The notes under the pieces were generated by a model that was given only the letters and a program-made list of their open reading frames with translations, did not search any database and was not told where the DNA came from. This document shows, in pieces, positions 50,739 to 57,595 of a stretch of DNA of 64,000 nucleotides. Each line of letters starts with the position of its first letter. The stretch's first letter is position 1. The stretch comes from a virus: positions 83,879 to 147,878 of IMG/VR virus record IMGVR_UViG_3300046171_000314. One strand, given 5' to 3'. The position numbers and the translations under genes were made by a program.

Positions 50739-51146
50739 GTGAGTAAGCAACACAAACAAAAACTTATTTCTTTGATCCAACAGGGGTTTAAGTCCAAAGA
50801 CATAGACATAATCAATCAAGCCCTTGAACTAGATGATGCTCTCGGCAAGATCCTAAGTCTCAAAGACTTTGAGACTGCCTGTCGTGCTTATATCGTGAAG
50901 AAGACCTTAGATCGGTGGAAGGAGGAACTTTCTTGGTTTCTTAGAGAGTTATCCGAAGATGCCACAGGTGAGCAAGCGTCTGCGATGAAGCAATATCAGA
51001 AGAATGGTTTAGGAGAGGAGTTAGAGATATCCAAATGGCTTTGTTGGGATGCCAAACAGTTCGATAAGCGAAATAAAGATTGGATGCCCATAATCGACTC
51101 TGCTGATGATTATCGTTGGTATTTGCAAAACGAACTTGAGTTTTGA
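50739..51146 (+). CDS. Hypothetical protein, KQKLhxLhxxG N-terminal module
   Basis: 135 residues, GTG start one base after the previous stop. KQKLISLIQQGFKSKDIDII, then NQALELDDAL, matches the start of the 20039 protein. The body is helical with many Trp and charged residues (LDRWKEELSWFLRELSED). Function unknown. Confidence 0.55.
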   Translation: MSKQHKQKLISLIQQGFKSKDIDIINQALELDDALGKILSLKDFETACRAYIVKKTLDRWKEELSWFLRELSEDATGEQASAMKQYQKNGLGEELEISKWLCWDAKQFDKRNKDWMPIIDSADDYRWYLQNELEF

Positions 51147-51162
51147 TAATCATTCTATATTC
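51145..51162 (+). promoter_or_regulatory. Late-type promoter motif
   Basis: GATAATCATTCTATATTC begins in the stop codon of the preceding gene. A hairpin (GCCTCCCA...TGGGGGC, about 51170-51195) follows, and the gene starts 121 bp further on, the longest leader here. Confidence 0.55.
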
Positions 51163-51282
51163 ATTTATTTGTGCCTCCCAAGTTTTTGATGGGGGCTTTC
51201 GGAGAAATCCTCATTAATCGTTCAATACTCATACCTATTTGAGTAAAGACCCTATCAAAATACTATTCTTAGGAGAAAAAAA

Positions 51283-52056
51283 ATGGCTGAACTTTTTGTA
51301 ATCAATCTTGATTCCGACCTTGATGGTCAGTATCTGTCTGATTTGCCTATCGTAAATGCAACACCTGTTGCTCGTCAAATCGGATTTTATATGGGAACGC
51401 AATTGTCTGCGACTTCCTCACAAGCAAGTAACCTTTCTACTTACCTTGATGGTTTCACTTATACTACCGATCAAGGAGCGGGTCAAACGGGTGCTCTATT
51501 CTTCAATGGTGGTGCTGTTGCTATCAATTCATCTGTAGGAACAGAAATCGTATCTGCTGCTGAAAACGGTGCAGGAACTCTAACTGTTGGAGAGGCAGTT
51601 GGTCGTTTGATTGCTATCTTTGCTATTGAGTATGCAAACGGAGATCACGCAAATGCTATCTCATTGGCTAACCTTGAAGCCGAGTTTGATGCGGTATTTA
51701 AGACTCTTACTTTGGATGACACTTCAGGTGGTGGTGGTACTGCCCATGTTGTTCTTGGTGCAGGTCTCACTGCTATTGACCTTGACGTAGGTGGTGGAGA
51801 CATTGGTGGTATTCTTCGTATCCTTATGGGTGCAGAGCCAAGTGGTGCAGGAACATTCTCTGAGGGTGCTATCATTGGAAACCATAGACTTATCGGTGGT
51901 TTGAGAAGAATCTATTCTCGTGACCGCATCGATGCTTGTGTTAACGAAGGATCACTTTCACATTACAAATCCGCAACTGCTTTCGATGGATCGGCAAAGC
52001 CTGCTAGTAAAGGCGTTCAATGTCTTATCCTCAACGAAAGTGGCGAAAAGCAATAG
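51283..52056 (+). CDS. Virion protein, paralog of the next gene
   Basis: 257 residues. It starts AELFVINLDSDLDGQYLSDL and ends with the segment ILRILMGAEPSG, GNHRLIGGLRRIYSRDRID, all mirrored in the next protein. The middle is a longer G/A/T-rich insert. Uncharged and likely abundant. AGGAG followed by an A-run precedes the start. Tail tube, baseplate or head decoration are options; no diagnostic motif. Confidence 0.55.
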   Translation: MAELFVINLDSDLDGQYLSDLPIVNATPVARQIGFYMGTQLSATSSQASNLSTYLDGFTYTTDQGAGQTGALFFNGGAVAINSSVGTEIVSAAENGAGTLTVGEAVGRLIAIFAIEYANGDHANAISLANLEAEFDAVFKTLTLDDTSGGGGTAHVVLGAGLTAIDLDVGGGDIGGILRILMGAEPSGAGTFSEGAIIGNHRLIGGLRRIYSRDRIDACVNEGSLSHYKSATAFDGSAKPASKGVQCLILNESGEKQ

Positions 52057-52065
52057 GGAGAAAAC

Positions 52066-52569
52066 ATGGCTGAGATTTTTGTAGTAACCGCTGACGCTGA
52101 CTTTGCAGGACAATATGTTTCTGATCTACCTGTGATCAATGAAGCACCTGCCTCTCGTCAAGTAGGTTTTTATCTTCCAAGTTTGGCATCTGCTTATCAA
52201 ACAGAGTTGGCTTCTTACTTAACAAGTAGTGCTGCTAACTTAGGTGGCGAAACAGCCGCTGTTCGTGCAGGTGAGATTATCGCCCTTGTTGGTGGTGCTA
52301 TCACCGAAGGCGAAATCAATACTGCTTGGGGGGCAGGCGGTGTTCTTGCAGGGACAGCGACTATCGAAGAAATCCTTCGTATTCTCACAGGTGCTGATAG
52401 TGCCTTTGCTGAAACAGGGGTTGTTGGAAATGGTCGTTTGATCGGTGGTAAGCGAAGAATTTATCTTCGTGACCGAACAACTGCTTCTTTGGGTGAAGGC
52501 TTTTTGAGAGTTCATTCAGATGCAGGAAACCTCGTTGTTTATCTTGCCGATGGTTCTATCGCTTCATAA
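52066..52569 (+). CDS. Virion protein, paralog of the previous gene
   Basis: 167 residues. AEIFVVTADADFAGQYVSDL, EEILRILTGADSAFAETG, GNGRLIGGKRRIYLRDRTT align with the preceding protein, but the central insert is shorter. Nine-base gap; a tandem duplication that has diverged, probably a paired structural role. Confidence 0.55.
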   Translation: MAEIFVVTADADFAGQYVSDLPVINEAPASRQVGFYLPSLASAYQTELASYLTSSAANLGGETAAVRAGEIIALVGGAITEGEINTAWGAGGVLAGTATIEEILRILTGADSAFAETGVVGNGRLIGGKRRIYLRDRTTASLGEGFLRVHSDAGNLVVYLADGSIAS

Positions 52570-52593
52570 AGTTCGATAACTGTTCGATAAAAG

Positions 52594-52628
52594 AGGGTGG
52601 TTGAGAAATCAATCCACCCTTTTCTATT
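52594..52628 (+). terminator. Rho-independent terminator
   Basis: AGGGTGG plus TTGA (52594-52604) pairs with TCAA, a bulged T, and CCACCCT (52609-52620), followed by TTTTCTATTTTT. It ends the paralog pair. Confidence 0.75.
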
Positions 52629-52645
52629 TTTGGAGAATGGACATT

Positions 52646-52906
52646 ATGTACAACAAGAAGCAGCCCTACGTAGAAGGGAGATACAGAACTAGCGACCTCT
52701 ATTATGCAGCCTATTTGAAGGTAGCAGGTGTTGTGTTTTTAGACACAGAGAAAGAAGGACACCGCATCTTCTTCGTGTTTGAGAATAGTAACTCCATCAA
52801 AGAGTTGAAGAAGGAATACTTTAATAGAACATCAAGAGTGCCTGCTTTGACTTATGCCGATGAGATACGGACTATGAAGTCATTGACTCATATGGGGAGT
52901 AGATGA
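52646..52906 (+). CDS. DUF5659-like small protein
   Basis: 86 residues from ATG 52646; an ATG at 52637 is too close to GGAG. YRTSDLYYAAYLKVAGVVFL, then RIFFVFENSNSIKELKKEYF matches the DUF5659 pattern, as at 37390. Function unknown. The ATGA at its end overlaps a membrane-protein start. Confidence 0.5.
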   Translation: MYNKKQPYVEGRYRTSDLYYAAYLKVAGVVFLDTEKEGHRIFFVFENSNSIKELKKEYFNRTSRVPALTYADEIRTMKSLTHMGSR

Positions 52907-53082
52907 GAGACCTAATTCTTCTTGTGTTGTTTGCTTTGGGTATCGCAGTGGTGTCTATGGGGCTGACAATGGCAGTAGGACTATTGCTTTATCTTTTTGA
53001 GAGTATGTGGTCGGTGTTGTTTGTTCTTTGGGGTTTTTGGGTACTTGTGTTGGGAGCAGTGTCTTCTTTTCACGACCAATAA
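52903..53082 (+). CDS. Small two-helix membrane protein (holin-like size)
   Basis: 59 residues, ATG overlapping the preceding stop (ATGA). Two hydrophobic segments: LILLVLFALGIAVVSMG to about residue 30 and WSVLFVLWGFWVLVLGA, joined by LFESM. The size and topology fit a class II holin, but many phage membrane proteins look like this and no lysis gene is adjacent. Confidence 0.55.
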   Translation: MRDLILLVLFALGIAVVSMGLTMAVGLLLYLFESMWSVLFVLWGFWVLVLGAVSSFHDQ

Positions 53083-53096
53083 CCTTTTTATATATT
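53078..53096 (+). promoter_or_regulatory. Late-type promoter motif (degenerate)
   Basis: AATAACCTTTTTATATATT spans the stop of the membrane-protein gene, 21 bp before ATG 53118. Confidence 0.4.
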
Positions 53097-53117
53097 CTCT
53101 CCAAAGAGGGGTTCATT

Positions 53118-54014
53118 ATGTCAGTGGTATTTCAACAGGGTCAAACAATAGGCAGGGGAGACTTAGATATCTTCCTTTCAAATTCAAGCGGTAATGCCGC
53201 CAATGCTTATGATATTTATTTTGCTCTTTATTATGTTGATCCTGCTACCTCATCAGAGGTTTTGATTGGTAGTGCCAAGCGAGTGCCTGCAAACCCTTCT
53301 GTCGGTGAGTATTATGCTGCCCTTGCCATACCAAGTAGTTCGACAGTGGGAGATTACAGAATCAGGTGGACATTCAAAGAGTTGGCGAGTTCCCCCTTGC
53401 AACAGGTGGTGCAAGAGTTCGCTGTTGTTGGGATTAGTGTTGTGACAGATGCTTCTCCGTATTCTGATTATGAGCAAAGTATGATATACAAACTGAGAGT
53501 TCTGTTGAGAGATCAGAACCCTGATAAGTTTTATCGCTTTCGCCCACCTGAGCACGAGGGGGATATCGGAAGGTACAATCAAGTATTTGGATACATTTGG
53601 GAAGATGCGGAACTGCTCGAATACCTTGAGCGTTCTTTGGATTGGTGGAATATGATGCCTCCTGAGACAGAGAGTTTGAGCACCATCGATAAGTTGGTGG
53701 GCAATAAGCCTGTATGGAGAACAGCCATTTTATGGGGTGCGATAGTTCACGCAGCCACAGCCCTGACTTTCAATTGGATAGCGGATGAGTTCGACTATTC
53801 TATCGGAGGGGTTTCTCTTACTGTCGAAAAGTCAGGCAAGTATGAGGGAATGAAATCCAATGCAGAGGGACAGTTTCAAGCGGCAGCAGAAGCCAAGCAA
53901 CGAACCACAAAGATTATGCGATCATTGACTCAACCGAGATTTGGTCGAGGGGTTCGAAGTGCCTTCGGACCACACGTGGGTAAAGGTGTTTTATCACCAA
54001 GAAAGTTCGTGTGA
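53118..54014 (+). CDS. Neck/tail structural protein
   Basis: 298 residues from ATG 53118; an earlier in-frame start at 53007 lies inside the membrane-protein gene. Beta-rich N-terminal ~110 (immunoglobulin-like: IFLSNSSGNAANAYDIYFAL) and a helical C-terminal part (YSDYEQSMIYKLRVLLRDQN; FGYIWEDAELLEYLERSLDW) ending in a basic tail. Likely a head-tail connector or baseplate component, from composition and location. Confidence 0.5.
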   Translation: MSVVFQQGQTIGRGDLDIFLSNSSGNAANAYDIYFALYYVDPATSSEVLIGSAKRVPANPSVGEYYAALAIPSSSTVGDYRIRWTFKELASSPLQQVVQEFAVVGISVVTDASPYSDYEQSMIYKLRVLLRDQNPDKFYRFRPPEHEGDIGRYNQVFGYIWEDAELLEYLERSLDWWNMMPPETESLSTIDKLVGNKPVWRTAILWGAIVHAATALTFNWIADEFDYSIGGVSLTVEKSGKYEGMKSNAEGQFQAAAEAKQRTTKIMRSLTQPRFGRGVRSAFGPHVGKGVLSPRKFV

Positions 54015-54030
54015 TAATCTTTCTATAAAT
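54013..54030 (+). promoter_or_regulatory. Late-type promoter motif
   Basis: GATAATCTTTCTATAAAT overlaps the preceding stop and lies 31 bp before ATG 54062. Both halves are well matched. Confidence 0.6.
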
Positions 54031-54061
54031 AGAAATATGTAATTACTTTGAGGAAAAAATT

Positions 54062-54553
54062 ATGTCGGATAAAACTTTACGAAATAAGGTAATTCGGTTG
54101 GCTCACCAAAAGTCCGAACTTAGAGAGCATCTTTTGCCCTTGTTGGAAAAAACCTCCAACGAAGAAATAGAGGTTTATATATTTGAAACTATACAAGGAA
54201 CAGAAGCCTATGATCAATGGGGATACGAAGAAATCGAAATAATGGTTTCAGTGCTACTCCTCCCAAAAGAAACAGGGATTGCGAGAGAACTTGAAAAGAT
54301 TGCAAAAAACTCTCTGAAACTTGTCAGAACTTCTGTCCATAACAATGACGATTTCGAGTTTCATACAACACTTAAAGGTAGCGATAGGGTGTTGTTGAGA
54401 TTCATAAATTACACAGATGAGAGTACAGATAAGTACAGAACCAAACATAAAGATATTCTATCTGAGATGTCAAAAGAGGTATTCAAAAAGGTTTTGCCTT
54501 ACATTGAAAAACAATCGAAGATAAAACTTAAAGTAACCAAGCACCAAAAGTGA
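54062..54553 (+). CDS. Small protein with N-terminal LRxKhIRLAH tag
   Basis: 163 residues. LRNKVIRLAHQKSELREHLL then PLLEK at residues 6-30 is the tag. The body (IEVYIFETIQGTEAYDQW; ELEKIAKNSLKLVRTS) is a compact alpha/beta segment with no known motif. It is the first of two adjacent tagged genes. Confidence 0.6.
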   Translation: MSDKTLRNKVIRLAHQKSELREHLLPLLEKTSNEEIEVYIFETIQGTEAYDQWGYEEIEIMVSVLLLPKETGIARELEKIAKNSLKLVRTSVHNNDDFEFHTTLKGSDRVLLRFINYTDESTDKYRTKHKDILSEMSKEVFKKVLPYIEKQSKIKLKVTKHQK

Positions 54554-54584
54554 TAACTAAACCTTTCACAGGAGAGAGAAGATT

Positions 54585-55067
54585 ATGTCAAAAGATTTAA
54601 GAAATAAAATTATCCGATTGGCTCATCAAAAGCCTGAACTCAGAAAGCATTTGTTGCCCTTGTTGACAAAGCAAGCAGGCTATCCAAAAGCACCAAAGAT
54701 TAAGAGTAAAGATGAGGCTAAGGCTATTGAAGAAACCAAGTGGCAAGATTGGTCGCCTGTACAACTTCCTGATGAACCCTCGAAGTACTTCTTGAATGAT
54801 AAGAACCTTGTGAAAGTTCCTGTCAAAGATCTCAAGCCTATTCGTGCTCGTGAGAAGGGTATCTCAAATGCCAACAAGTTTATGTGGTTGGCTTACAACG
54901 GATTCAAGCCAAAACGAAAGCCTATCTCTCTCAAAAGAGAGAAAGATGGCTCATACACTATCCTTGATGGGAACTCTACTTTTGCAAATGCCAAAGAAAA
55001 TGGTTGGAAGATTATGTGGGGGGTTCTTGAAGAAGACGAGTATTCAGGATCAGGCGACAAGAAATAG
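54585..55067 (+). CDS. Tagged protein with ParB/Srx-like domain
   Basis: 160 residues. LRNKIIRLAHQKPELRKHLL then PLL at residues 5-27 is the tag. Residues ~75-150 (LVKVPVKDLKPIRAREKGI; KPISLKREKDGSYTILDGNS then TFANAKENGW) have the layout of a ParB/sulfiredoxin-fold domain: P-I-x-L strand, DG-Y-x-I-x-DGN and a following helix. ParB-type domains bind nucleotides or cut DNA. Its role in a phage particle or infected cell is open. Confidence 0.6.
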   Translation: MSKDLRNKIIRLAHQKPELRKHLLPLLTKQAGYPKAPKIKSKDEAKAIEETKWQDWSPVQLPDEPSKYFLNDKNLVKVPVKDLKPIRAREKGISNANKFMWLAYNGFKPKRKPISLKREKDGSYTILDGNSTFANAKENGWKIMWGVLEEDEYSGSGDKK

Positions 55068-55133
55068 TTTTCCCACCTTAGTAGGAATTCTTTATGGAAT
55101 AGTCTTAAAATGAAGTAATTCCTATTTCAGTGT

Positions 55134-55149
55134 GAATAACCTTTCTATG
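55134..55149 (+). promoter_or_regulatory. Late-type promoter motif (degenerate)
   Basis: GAATAACCTTTCTATG just upstream of a perfect hairpin that encloses a start codon. Confidence 0.35.
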
Positions 55150-55185
55150 GGAGCAGATAGATATGTACTATCTGCTCCTTTTCCT
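55149..55185 (+). promoter_or_regulatory. Hairpin enclosing ribosome binding site and start codon
   Basis: GGAGCAGATAG (55150-55160) pairs perfectly with CTATCTGCTCC (55168-55178). The loop ATATGTA holds ATG 55163 and the 5' arm holds the GGGAG ribosome binding site. It is followed by TTTTCCTTTT, so it could also act as a terminator for the upstream tagged gene. Confidence 0.6.
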
Positions 55186-55303
55186 TTTGCTTCTTTTTTT
55201 ATTTCTTTGGTGGGTTTGTTGGAGGCTTTTTGACAAACACCCTTTTCTTTTTCTATTGGTTTTGTACTTAATTGTGGAGTATTTCAGAGGAAAAAAGAAG
55301 TGA
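55163..55303 (+). CDS. Small hydrophobic membrane protein in hairpin leader
   Basis: 46 residues, ATG inside a hairpin loop. YYLLLFLLLLFLFLWWVCW, then RLFDKHP, FLFLLVLYLIVEYF and a basic end RGKKK: two hydrophobic segments. The stop overlaps the next GTG (GTGA). Because the region is T-rich, some hydrophobicity may be by chance; the coupling and ribosome binding site support it. Function unknown. Confidence 0.45.
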   Translation: MYYLLLFLLLLFLFLWWVCWRLFDKHPFLFLLVLYLIVEYFRGKKK

Positions 55304-55521
55304 TAGTTTGTACCTCAAAGTGTAGAAACTGCACTTTTTCGTGTAAATTTTGCACCGAAGCGTGTAATTATTGCACTTTTTGGTGTAAAAACTGCACTTC
55401 TTTGTGCGAATTTTGCACTTTTTCGTGTAGTAAAGGTTTTCGGTATTTATTGAATAATGACAGACACTTGATTGGAGATTTGTATGAAGAGGACTTCGAA
55501 CCAAAAATTGAAAGTCTATGA
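55300..55521 (+). CDS. Cys-x-x-Cys heptad-repeat protein
   Basis: 73 residues, GTG start coupled to the membrane protein; GAGGA at 55286-55290. Residues 4-45 are repeats of C-x-x-C-T-x-x (CRNCTFS, CKFCTEA, CNYCTFW, CKNCTSL, CEFCTFS), thirteen cysteines in all. Heptad cysteines might line a helical bundle and bind metal. The coding DNA is the 21-bp repeat array. It overlaps the next gene by 38 bp. It may be a real metal-binding protein or a by-product of a DNA-level iteron array; I cannot decide from one sequence. Confidence 0.4.
   Translation: MIVCTSKCRNCTFSCKFCTEACNYCTFWCKNCTSLCEFCTFSCSKGFRYLLNNDRHLIGDLYEEDFEPKIESL
55321..55425 (+). repeat. Five 21-bp tandem repeats, partly palindromic
   Basis: Units starting at 55321, 55342, 55363, 55384 and 55405 share TGTAnAnnnTGCACTTnTTnG. 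Each carries a GTGtAAnnnTTGCAC-type inverted repeat, best at 55362-55376 (GTGTAATTATTGCAC). The 21-bp period equals two DNA turns, as in iterons or operator arrays. The same bases encode CxxC heptads, so protein-level selection is the alternative. Confidence 0.75.
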
Positions 55522-55744
55522 ATATATAGATGAAGATGGCAATGTCTTTTGGTCTTTCACTGAAAGCAAGGAGCGTGTGTCCATCAAGAAGGTACGCCTT
55601 GTGGATCGTGTGGGGATGTGGTATCACAGATGGGAACATCAGTTGAGGCGTTTGGTTCGCCAAGCCGAGAAGTCTAACTCGGATATCATTGAGGAAGCCC
55701 CCATAGAAGAAACAAATTGGGGCAAAAGAAGAAAGAACCCTTGA
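55484..55744 (+). CDS. Hypothetical basic protein
   Basis: 86 residues from ATG 55484, GGAG six bases upstream. KVYEYIDEDGNVFWSFTESK and then a basic helical half (HRWEHQLRRLVRQAEKSN) with an acidic, then basic end. No family recognised. It begins inside the Cys-repeat ORF. Confidence 0.5.
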   Translation: MKRTSNQKLKVYEYIDEDGNVFWSFTESKERVSIKKVRLVDRVGMWYHRWEHQLRRLVRQAEKSNSDIIEEAPIEETNWGKRRKNP

Positions 55745-55790
55745 GTTCTTGGGTATAACAAAACACACAACACATATAATAGGAGTGATA

Positions 55791-56060
55791 ATGTCTGAAT
55801 ATGGTTCAGTAGAAACATCTGTGCGACAACAATTAAATTCATTAAAGCAAGCCGCTCAGGATATACAACTTGAAGTGGGTCACATTGAGATTCGCAAGGC
55901 TCGTCTTATTGGTTCTCTTGGCGAGGTTGAGAGACGTGCTCAACAGATACTTACAGAAGAAGGAAAGCGATTGGGCATTCCTGAGGGTGTCGCTTGGCAA
56001 GTAACTCCTGAGGGAGAGGTTCTTATTGACAACCCTCCTGAGACCGCTCCTGCCAAGTAA
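55791..56060 (+). CDS. Coiled-coil protein
   Basis: 89 residues from ATG 55791, AGGAG upstream. A long charged helix (SVRQQLNSLKQAAQDIQLEV, GEVERRAQQILTEEGKRLG) and a short tail (WQVTPEGEVLIDNPPETAPA). Similar build to the protein at 37688. No known family. Confidence 0.55.
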   Translation: MSEYGSVETSVRQQLNSLKQAAQDIQLEVGHIEIRKARLIGSLGEVERRAQQILTEEGKRLGIPEGVAWQVTPEGEVLIDNPPETAPAK

Positions 56061-56072
56061 AAAGCAAGGCTT

Positions 56073-56090
56073 GAATATTTCTCTTATATT
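56073..56090 (+). promoter_or_regulatory. Late-type promoter motif (degenerate)
   Basis: GAATATTTCTCTTATATT, 35 bp before ATG 56126, directly followed by a 13-bp hairpin. Confidence 0.45.
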
Positions 56091-56122
56091 AACCTCATAG
56101 ATGAAACTACATCTATGAGGTT
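56091..56122 (+). promoter_or_regulatory. Leader hairpin covering ribosome binding site
   Basis: AACCTCATAGATG (56091-56103) pairs perfectly with CATCTATGAGGTT (56110-56122) around loop AAACTA. The 3' arm holds GAGG, the ribosome binding site for ATG 56126. This is the longest of the leader hairpins. Confidence 0.7.
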
Positions 56123-56125
56123 TTT

Positions 56126-57595
56126 ATGGGTTACGAGCAAAATGTTTTTCGCCCTGCATCTGAGTTCCCCTTCGCCCCTGCCAATGTGCAAGTGATACAT
56201 GGGTTCGACAAAGGTGTTGTGGATATTCGGTGGGATGACCCTTCTGTTATTTCTATAGTCAATACCACACAACGGTGGGATAATCCGATATACTCTGCTT
56301 CTGAGAGCATTGGCGGTCAGAATAATGGAGATTGGGAAATCGTTGGTGTGAATATTTATCGATCAACGAATGGGGAAAGAGGAACATATAAGAGATTGAA
56401 TCAGTATCCGATTGGATCAGGGATGTTTCGTGATAGAACCGACAATGTTTTTGTGAACCGAGAACTTATCTATTGGGATGAAGATTGGCATACAAGGGGA
56501 GACAAAGCCAATCTCAGTAGTTGGATAATTCAAGTCAAGAATTTCCCTATGGTTAAGAAAGAAGGGAGTGCTATCCACGCAAACTCGACATTCGATGTGG
56601 CTGTTTATATAGATGGTGTTCGTGTGCAGGTTGATCGAGTTGTTGGCACAACAGGACACATCACACTTATTGATGCCCCTTGTTATGACATAGCAAGAGA
56701 AAAGAACATTCAGCCCATACTCCCAAGTTCTACTTCAGTGGTGGAGGTTTCTTACTACCACAACATCAATTTGATTGACACTACCCTTGATAAAAAGGAT
56801 AAGGTTTTTTATCGAGTTACTACGGTAGCCAAGAGCAACAGCACCCCATCAGGGCTAATCGAAACTCCTTTGTCTTACGCTCCTCCTGTCTCTTTGATGG
56901 AGGTCGAAACTCTCGATTATATATGGAGAGAAGCCTTAAGAAGAAACAATTGGATACTTGAGCAAGGTGGTGAGAGAGTAAAATTATTTGTTCGTAAGCG
57001 AACAGGTCTTAAGTGCAACTGCACTCTTGATGAGCAACTTGTGGAATATAGCAAGCAACCCTCTGCTCGGTGTCAGAGGTGTTTCGGAACAGGAATCGTT
57101 GGTGGGTATGAAGGTCCGTATGATATTATTGTTTGCCCTGATGATGGTGAAAGGGTCGTTTCTCAGAGTGATCGAGGTCGAAGAAAAGAACACACTTATG
57201 ATTGTTGGATAGGAAACACCCCAACTGTTTCACAGAGAGACTTTATTGTTAAGCAAGATGGGGAAAGATACAGTATAGGTTCAGTTCGAAGACCAAGCAA
57301 TCGTGGAAATCAACTCAATCAGTTTTTCAGTATTGGCTATCTTGATGAAAGTGATATTCGATACCAAGTTCCTGTCACAGGGGTTTCCGAGTTGTCTTAT
57401 CCTGAAACACGAACCACCGAAAATCGAACACGAACGGTCATAGATCACACAACTTGGACAACGGTAACAGAAACAGCACCGTACCCTGTGGGTTCTGATT
57501 ATCAAGCAGCACCGATGGTATCCGAAAAAGAGGAGATCTCTGACAATCAAGAGCAAAGAGGTCGAACTCCTGTTTGGGAAAATCAAAACTACTAA
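56126..57595 (+). CDS. Tail/baseplate protein with fibronectin-like and zinc domains
   Basis: 489 residues. The N-terminal part (FPFAPANVQVIHGFDKGVVD; VGVNIYRSTNGERGTYKRLN) is fibronectin III-like. Residues ~285-345 carry CNC and CQRC (GLKCNCTLDE; SARCQRCFGTGIVGGYEGPY), a zinc-binding knot found in phage neck/baseplate proteins. C-terminal disordered tail. The stop overlaps the next start. Translation is probably controlled by the 56091 hairpin. Confidence 0.6.
   Translation: MGYEQNVFRPASEFPFAPANVQVIHGFDKGVVDIRWDDPSVISIVNTTQRWDNPIYSASESIGGQNNGDWEIVGVNIYRSTNGERGTYKRLNQYPIGSGMFRDRTDNVFVNRELIYWDEDWHTRGDKANLSSWIIQVKNFPMVKKEGSAIHANSTFDVAVYIDGVRVQVDRVVGTTGHITLIDAPCYDIAREKNIQPILPSSTSVVEVSYYHNINLIDTTLDKKDKVFYRVTTVAKSNSTPSGLIETPLSYAPPVSLMEVETLDYIWREALRRNNWILEQGGERVKLFVRKRTGLKCNCTLDEQLVEYSKQPSARCQRCFGTGIVGGYEGPYDIIVCPDDGERVVSQSDRGRRKEHTYDCWIGNTPTVSQRDFIVKQDGERYSIGSVRRPSNRGNQLNQFFSIGYLDESDIRYQVPVTGVSELSYPETRTTENRTRTVIDHTTWTTVTETAPYPVGSDYQAAPMVSEKEEISDNQEQRGRTPVWENQNY

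Noticed and set aside
52574-52591. GATAACTGTTCGATAAAA as a promoter copy
   Set aside because: It lies directly before a terminator and the CTATATT half is missing; kept only as a chance resemblance.
55268-55768. Minus-strand ORF of 166 codons with YTKKC repeats opposite the Cys-repeat gene
   Set aside because: It is the complement of the 21-bp array and of a coding gene, lacks a ribosome binding site and overlaps better supported + strand genes.
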